Of a stretch of DNA of 35,646 nucleotides, positions 32,118 to 35,646 are shown one piece after another. Below the pieces are notes generated by a model. It had not been told where the DNA came from. It saw only the letters and a program-made list of their open reading frames with translations, and searched no databases. A program made the position numbers and the translations under genes. Source of the stretch: Planctomycetota bacterium (GTDB taxonomy: Bacteria; Planctomycetota; PUPC01; DSUN01); the NCBI GenBank assembly GCA_016872875.1, contig VGYW01000025.1:1-35646 (forward strand), read 5' to 3'. The stretch's first letter is position 1; the number at the start of each line of letters is the position of its first letter.

Positions 32118-32332
32118 GCTCCCGAAGGGAGCAAAGTGGGTTGCCGGCGGCTTCAGCCGCCGGACTCGCGTGGCCTACGCCGCGCAGTCCCGCAGGGACG
32201 GCAGAAAGGGGGAATCGGACGCCCCGCCGCGGCCCTCTGCCGTCCCTCTGGGACTGGGCTGTAGGTGCGCCCCGGTCCGGCGGCTGAAGCCGCAGGCAAC
32301 CGACTGGCGTCCCTTTGGGACTGCGGCGCCGC
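32118..32332. repeat. REPIN-like element
   Basis: Same structure as the copies at 20499 and 23893: GCTCCCGAAGGGAGC, the CCGGCGGC palindrome, GTCCCGCAGGGAC, then mirror copies ending GTCCCTTTGGGAC. One CCGGCGGC palindrome is altered (GCCGCAGG). It lies between the convergent AEC and RNase HII-like genes. Confidence 0.8.
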
Positions 32333-32389
32333 TTCCTCCCTGGTGGGGCGAGGCAGTGAGGTGACGCCCTGCGCCACTTAGAAGAACGT

Positions 32390-33358
32390 TCACGCCATGC
32401 GGACGAGGAGGCGGTCATCTATCGCCAACGTCAGGCGGGCGGACGCGATGTCGGCCAGGAAGCGGCGGCCGTCAACCACGTAGCCAGCCGTGGGCGCGAG
32501 GCCGGGCACGCGCTCCTGCCACCAGGCGTTGAAGCCGTGCATGAAAAGCTCCCGCAAGTACTTGGAGAAGACCGAGGCGAGGGCGACGGGGAGGTGGCGG
32601 CTGTCTCCACCCTCGTAGAAGCCGACGGCCATGTGGCGGGCGCCCTCGGCCACGGTGTAGAGGGATTCCCTTGGGCCTTCGGCGAGCGTGCGGACCCGCG
32701 CGCCCAGGAAGGTCTGATGGAGGAGCAGGCCGTAGCGGTTGCGGCCGCCGTGCTTGTCCACGTGGACGACGAGGCCGCGCTCGCCCCAGTCGCGCCAGAA
32801 GCGCTCAAGGAGGCGGGCGGTCTTGAGGAAGAGGGTGGCCGACTTGGTTCCGTGGCGCTCGACGAGGCGGTTGAACTCACCGACGAGGACCGGAAGCGTC
32901 CAGGCGCCGAGGAACCGCGCGCCCGGGGCGGCGCGCAGCCGCGTGGCGTCGGCCTCCACTTGCGAAGGGTCCGCCGCCAGGGGCACCGCGAAGTCCGCGC
33001 CCCGGTGCCAGGGATAGCACGCCAGGTCCTCGCCAAGCTCCGCGAGGGCGCTCAGCACGCCCAGGAAGGTGCCTGGCACAGTCAGGCTGTGGGCGGGGGC
33101 TCTGTCCCCCGCGAGTGAGAAGGCGAGGGCGGTGCGCTCGATGTGGCGTGGGCCGCGGCTCTGGTCGAAGAGCCGCTTGCTGTCGTCAACCGGCACCCGC
33201 GCGGCGTCGCGCGGGGAGCGCGACACGGCGTCGGCGAGGCGGGACCAGAGGTCATCGCCTGCGGCGGCGTCTGGCACCTCGAACGCCACGCCGCTGACGA
33301 CGAGTGGCCCGAGGAGCGGGCCGTAGCCCGCCTCGTCAATCCCAGCTACAACCGCCAT
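32390..33358 (-). CDS. Divergent RNase HII-like protein
   Basis: A 322-residue RNase H-superfamily protein. It begins MAVVAGIDEAGYGPLLGPLVV, where Asp8 and Glu9 match the first two catalytic acids of RNase HII (GxDEAGRGPxxGP). DDSKRL (58-63) matches the family's DSKKL motif, VVHVDKHGGRNRYG (Asp201) supplies a third acid, and SVFSKYLREL (262-271) corresponds to the ASIIAK-type helix before the fourth acid. It is longer than normal RNase HII (about 200-250 residues), with an insert around 90-190, and Tyr12 replaces the usual Arg. It may cleave RNA-DNA hybrids or have a changed role. The ATG at 33358 is chosen because upstream codons lie in a repeat. The gene seems to stand alone. Confidence 0.75.
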   Translation of the reverse strand: MAVVAGIDEAGYGPLLGPLVVSGVAFEVPDAAAGDDLWSRLADAVSRSPRDAARVPVDDSKRLFDQSRGPRHIERTALAFSLAGDRAPAHSLTVPGTFLGVLSALAELGEDLACYPWHRGADFAVPLAADPSQVEADATRLRAAPGARFLGAWTLPVLVGEFNRLVERHGTKSATLFLKTARLLERFWRDWGERGLVVHVDKHGGRNRYGLLLHQTFLGARVRTLAEGPRESLYTVAEGARHMAVGFYEGGDSRHLPVALASVFSKYLRELFMHGFNAWWQERVPGLAPTAGYVVDGRRFLADIASARLTLAIDDRLLVRMA

Positions 33359-33400
33359 GTGCGGTGTTGCCTCAAGGCAGGAAGTGGCTCCAACCGAAGG

Positions 33401-33535
33401 GGATGACTGGATGGGTGGATGAATGGAGCCGAAGGGAAAGTGAGAGGGAAAGTGAAAGGGGAAAGACCAACGCAGGTCACTTTCACTTTCACTCTCACTC
33501 TCACCCGCTTCATCCATCCATTCATCCATTCATCC
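33401..33535. repeat. Nested hairpin: GGATG arms outside, GTGAAAG arms inside
   Basis: The outer arms are a GGATG run (33401-33426) and a CATCC run (about 33510-33535). The inner arms are a run of GGGAAAGTGA units (about 33430-33465) and its complement CACTTTC (about 33476-33505) around ACCAACGCAGG. It is preceded by AACCGAAGGGGAT, the shared boundary motif. It lies just upstream of the RNase HII-like gene and after the exported hypothetical. Confidence 0.72.
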
Positions 33536-33546
33536 CCCACACGTTG

Positions 33547-34191
33547 TCACCTCTCGACCTGCTGGTTGAGCCAGGGGTCGAGGTCGAGGCCGACGAACCC
33601 CACGAGGAAGTCCGCGAGCTGGAGCGGGCGGATGAGCGCGCGGACGCCCACCCCCGCCTGGACCTCCGCGCCAATGGGAAAGCAGTCGCCCCAGCGGGTG
33701 TGGACGGGGCCTTCGACCGTGTCCTTGAGGATGAACTCGGGGTCGCCGTTGAGCTCCTTGCGGTCGAGGAGCTGAAAGCCTTCGGTGCCCACCTGTAGGA
33801 CGGAGTGCGCGTCGGCGGCGAGTTGGCGGCAGCCGCAGAGGCGAGCCGCCTCCTCGACCGGGGAGGCGAGGAGGCTGAAGGGGAAGAGGCTAAGCTCGGA
33901 GTCGAGCTCGCGCCAGACGCCCACGCGGCGGTCGAGGATGCCGAGGCGGCGGGCGCGCACGTCGCCCGCGCCGAGGAAGTGGAGGCCATAGCGGAGGTCG
34001 AGCTTGACGCCGCGGCCGTAGCCCACGCTGAGCTCGAAGGTGTCGAGGAGGTCGGCGAGGCGCCCGTGGAGGTAGCCGAGCGGGCCGGACGCCCGGGGCT
34101 TGGGCTCGACCGGCTCCGCGGCGGCCCCTGCGTTGGCGGGGCCGCCACAGGCGACGCCCAAAATGAGGATGGTGAGCGAAAGGCGGCGCAT
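33547..34191 (-). CDS. Exported hypothetical protein
   Basis: I do not recognise this 214-residue protein. The N-terminus MRRLSLTILILGVACGGPANA is a signal peptide; cleavage after PANA is likely, and Cys15 (GVAC) could make it a lipoprotein although the lipobox is poor. The mature part has alternating hydrophobic and polar residues, such as FELSVGYGRGVKLDLRYGLHF and the closing LVGFVGLDLDPWLNQQ, suggesting an antiparallel beta structure, perhaps outer-membrane associated. It has a Cys-x-Cys pair (RLCGCRQL). The frame stays open upstream to 34299 through a repeat; ATG at 34191 is preferred because the signal peptide starts there. It lies downstream of the FHA gene on the same strand, separated by the 160-bp element. 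Confidence 0.6.
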   Translation of the reverse strand: MRRLSLTILILGVACGGPANAGAAAEPVEPKPRASGPLGYLHGRLADLLDTFELSVGYGRGVKLDLRYGLHFLGAGDVRARRLGILDRRVGVWRELDSELSLFPFSLLASPVEEAARLCGCRQLAADAHSVLQVGTEGFQLLDRKELNGDPEFILKDTVEGPVHTRWGDCFPIGAEVQAGVGVRALIRPLQLADFLVGFVGLDLDPWLNQQVER

Positions 34192-34239
34192 AGGGCCCCA
34201 TTGCACCATTAGGTCGTGACTCGCGCGCGGATTGCGCGC

Positions 34240-34400
34240 GTGTTCCGGCACACCCAAAGTCCAGTATCCAATACTCAACATCCAATCTTCAATGACCAAG
34301 TGAAAGAGAAGATGCTGCTCCGGTGGTCATACTTGGACATTGAGGATTGAGAGTTGGGTATTGAGTATTGGACTTCTCGATCCCCTTCGGTTGCGGCCCC
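34240..34400. repeat. Dispersed 160-bp element with TGAGTATTGG arms, copy 2 (inverted)
   Basis: Read in reverse complement it matches 27345-27505 almost throughout: GCAACCGAAGGGGATCGAG at the start, CTCAATACCCAACTC units, the shared middle CTTCTCTTTCACTTGGTCA, then TGAGTATTGG units and ACTTTGGGTGTGCCGGA at the end. It lies between the FHA gene and the exported hypothetical. The two copies face each other about 6.9 kb apart. Confidence 0.75.
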
Positions 34401-34408
34401 TGGCCGCC

Positions 34409-35197
34409 TCAGGGCTGGAACTCCTTGAGCCAGGCCGTGGGCGCGGAGTGGATGCGCCACTCGCCGCCCTGGCGGAAGAGGACGACCTCGCCGGAGAGCG
34501 ACTTGTCCCTGAACTGAAGGAAGACTTCGACGACCATGCCCTGTTCCGTGCGGCGCGGCTGGCTGGCCCTGAGGGCATGGAGCGCGGCGAGCGCGGCGTC
34601 GGGCACGGCCCTCACCTGGTCGCGGAACTCCTCGTAGGTCAGGGCCTGGCGGCGCTCGTCCGTGAGGGCCTCCCAGAGCCTCGCGACGTCGCGTGCCCGC
34701 AGGAGCGCCACGGCGCGCCGCAGCGCCTGCGAGGGCGTCTGGCGCGTGGCCACGAGCACGGCGACGAGCGCGCCGACGGCGGCGGCGGCGATGGCCAGGC
34801 CGGCTATCACGGGCAGGCGCCGCCGCCGCTTCCGGCCAGGGATGTCGAACGGCACGAGCTCCTCGAGCGTTGCCTCCGAGAGGGGGCGGAGGGTCATCGG
34901 CTTGTGCGGCTGGTCGGAGCCGTCGTCGAAGCGGAACACCTCGTTGCCCACCTTGATCTCGTCGCCCGTGGCCAGGCGGCGCGGCTCGACCACCCGCTGG
35001 CCGTTCAACGACGTCCCGATCATGCTCCCGGCGTCGCTGAGCACCCAGCCCCCGTCCACCAGCGTCAGGAGGCAGTGGGTGCGCGAGACCTCCTTCTCCA
35101 GCACGCGAACGTGCGACGAGGGGTTGCGCCCAACCATCACCTCTGGGCCGCCGAGCACGTGCACCTTGCTGGTTCGGGTGTTGACCAACGTCGCCAT
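34409..35197 (-). CDS. FHA-domain membrane protein with NTF2-like C-terminal domain
   Basis: A 262-residue protein. The N-terminal forkhead-associated domain (about 12-90) contains VMVGRNPSSHVRV (20-32), EVSRTHCLL (36-44) and GTSLNGQRV (61-69): the Gly-Arg, Ser-x-x-His and Asn-Gly positions that bind phosphothreonine. A basic stretch GRKRRRR (121-127) precedes one membrane segment (about 129-150). The C-terminal domain (about 158-262), with LWEALTDERRQALTYEEF and GGEWRIHSAP, looks like the NTF2/DUF4878-like fold. By topology the FHA domain is cytoplasmic and the last domain outside the membrane. It may read the state of a Ser/Thr kinase, but none is in the window. Start candidates are ATG 35197 (used) and ATG 35212; the FHA domain begins right after either. 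Confidence 0.85.
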   Translation of the reverse strand: MATLVNTRTSKVHVLGGPEVMVGRNPSSHVRVLEKEVSRTHCLLTLVDGGWVLSDAGSMIGTSLNGQRVVEPRRLATGDEIKVGNEVFRFDDGSDQPHKPMTLRPLSEATLEELVPFDIPGRKRRRRLPVIAGLAIAAAAVGALVAVLVATRQTPSQALRRAVALLRARDVARLWEALTDERRQALTYEEFRDQVRAVPDAALAALHALRASQPRRTEQGMVVEVFLQFRDKSLSGEVVLFRQGGEWRIHSAPTAWLKEFQP

Positions 35198-35326
35198 GCC
35201 ATGCCCCGCCATCGCCTGGGGAAACCTCACCCGTATTGTGCCAGCAGCGGGGGCGTGAGTCAAGCGGGGCCCGGCGAGTGGAGCCTGACCCCGGTTCTCG
35301 GGGTCTTTTCTGGATGCCCATCTCCG

Positions 35327-35355
35327 TTGACATTGGCCGTGGGTGCGCAGATAAT
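35327..35355 (+). promoter_or_regulatory. Promoter of the ArsR-like gene at 35401
   Basis: Perfect TTGACA (35327-35332), 17-bp spacer, and GATAAT (35350-35355), one base from consensus. The transcript would start near 35362, close to the centre of the 46-bp palindrome. The promoter is therefore covered by the palindrome from the end of its spacer onward. Confidence 0.75.
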
Positions 35356-35389
35356 TGCAGAGTCATATGACTCTGCAATTATCTGCGCA
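35344..35389. promoter_or_regulatory. Perfect 46-bp palindrome, probable operator
   Basis: Every base from 35344 to 35389 pairs with its mirror partner around a centre at 35366/35367. The inner 26 bp (half-site ATTGCAGAGTCAT) equal the core of the palindromes at 6094, 6210 and 6304; the outer extension (TGCGCAGATA) is particular to this copy. It covers the -10 box and the expected start site and ends just before the ribosome site (GGAGAG) of the ArsR-like gene. A repressor bound here would block transcription of that gene. Confidence 0.85.
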
Positions 35390-35400
35390 GGAGAGCACCA

Positions 35401-35646
35401 ATGGATGAGCTGAGCGTCCGGGTCATGCGAACCGTCGCGTGCGCGACCCGCTTGCGCGTCCTCTCGCGCCTCGCGGGAGTCGAGGAGCTGCCTCCCAGCA
35501 AGCTCGCGCGCGAGCTGCGCATCGCGCGCGGGTTGCTCGCCGTCCACCTTGCGCGCCTGGCGGCCGCCGGGCTGGTCCAGCGCCGCCGCTCGGGCACCTG
35601 GTGTTATTGCTCCGCGCGGTCTCCATACGGCGAGGGCACCTTGAGC
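35401..35646 (+). CDS. ArsR-like winged-helix regulator, 3' end beyond the window
   Basis: The first 82 residues are present. They form an ArsR-type winged helix: CATRLRVLSRLAGVEELPPS, then KLARELRIARGLLAVHLARLAAAGLV (recognition-helix region, positions about 34-59) and the wing QRRRSGTWCYCSA. It aligns with the N-terminal domain of the regulator at 2262-2909, with shared AC, EL, HLxRLA and RRRSG residues, so a second winged-helix domain is likely in the missing part. The ATG at 35401 follows GGAGAGCACCA. The gene's promoter is overlaid by the perfect palindrome at 35344-35389, which points to autoregulation. Confidence 0.85.
   Translation, partial: MDELSVRVMRTVACATRLRVLSRLAGVEELPPSKLARELRIARGLLAVHLARLAAAGLVQRRRSGTWCYCSARSPYGEGTLS

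Noticed and set aside
1..35646. tRNA or rRNA genes
   Set aside because: I looked for cloverleaf hallmarks (GGTTCRA loops, CCA ends) and rRNA core sequences and saw none that hold; a dedicated scan was not possible.

Overview
The window is a GC-rich stretch of bacterial chromosome. Its gene content is typical of Planctomycetota or a related PVC-group bacterium: a DUF6785-type membrane protein, a PmoA/DUF6807-type exported protein, a ThuA-fold protein, two Gfo/Idh/MocA oxidoreductases, a URO-D-fold protein beside sugar ABC importers, and a type-A RNase P RNA. This assignment is inferred from gene families only; there is no rRNA or other strong marker. About 27 genes are supported, with one gene fragment and one gene cut by the right edge. 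I saw no tRNA, CRISPR array or prophage.

Layout: 248-2197 large membrane protein. 2238-4272 two-domain winged-helix regulator with an array of palindromes. 4281-6597 mostly non-coding apart from one oxidoreductase (4895-5902), with three copies of a second palindrome. 6598-9625 ThuA protein, small membrane protein and serpin on the plus strand. 9717-19110 long minus-strand carbohydrate-uptake cluster, read from the URO-D gene (19110) through a lipoprotein binding protein and four permeases to a second binding protein; an IS200-type transposase island interrupts it at 11271-12705. 19275-25157 minus-strand set: PmoA-like protein, oxidoreductase, pgpA, rimO, an orphan antitoxin and a conserved hypothetical. 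25349-27318 RTX-like exported protein convergent with a beta-propeller protein. 27680-32047 plus-strand pncB-pncA, rnpB, sugar isomerase-like protein and AEC transporter. 32390-35197 minus-strand RNase HII-like protein, exported hypothetical and FHA-domain protein. 35401-end the start of a second ArsR-like regulator.

The strongest candidate for an undescribed system is a pair of related ArsR-like regulators, each linked to its own family of long palindromes. Near the first (2262-2909) there are 14 copies of a 24-bp palindrome, 13 of them spaced 109-112 bp apart. In front of the second (35401-) lies a perfect 46-bp palindrome over the promoter -10, and its core recurs three times at 6094-6335. 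The two palindromes differ in sequence but share the frame GAGT-N6-ACTC, which suggests paralogous regulators with diverged operators.

A second theme is repeats. The transposase lies between inverted arrays of a REP/REPIN-like unit (five exact 92-bp periods on one side, about 95 bp on the other), and related elements occur at 20.5, 23.9 and 32.1 kb. Most gene boundaries also carry a hairpin or tandem run built from a short unit particular to that place. One palindromic element is inserted in frame inside a binding-protein gene, and one tandem run forms the C-terminus of the URO-D protein.
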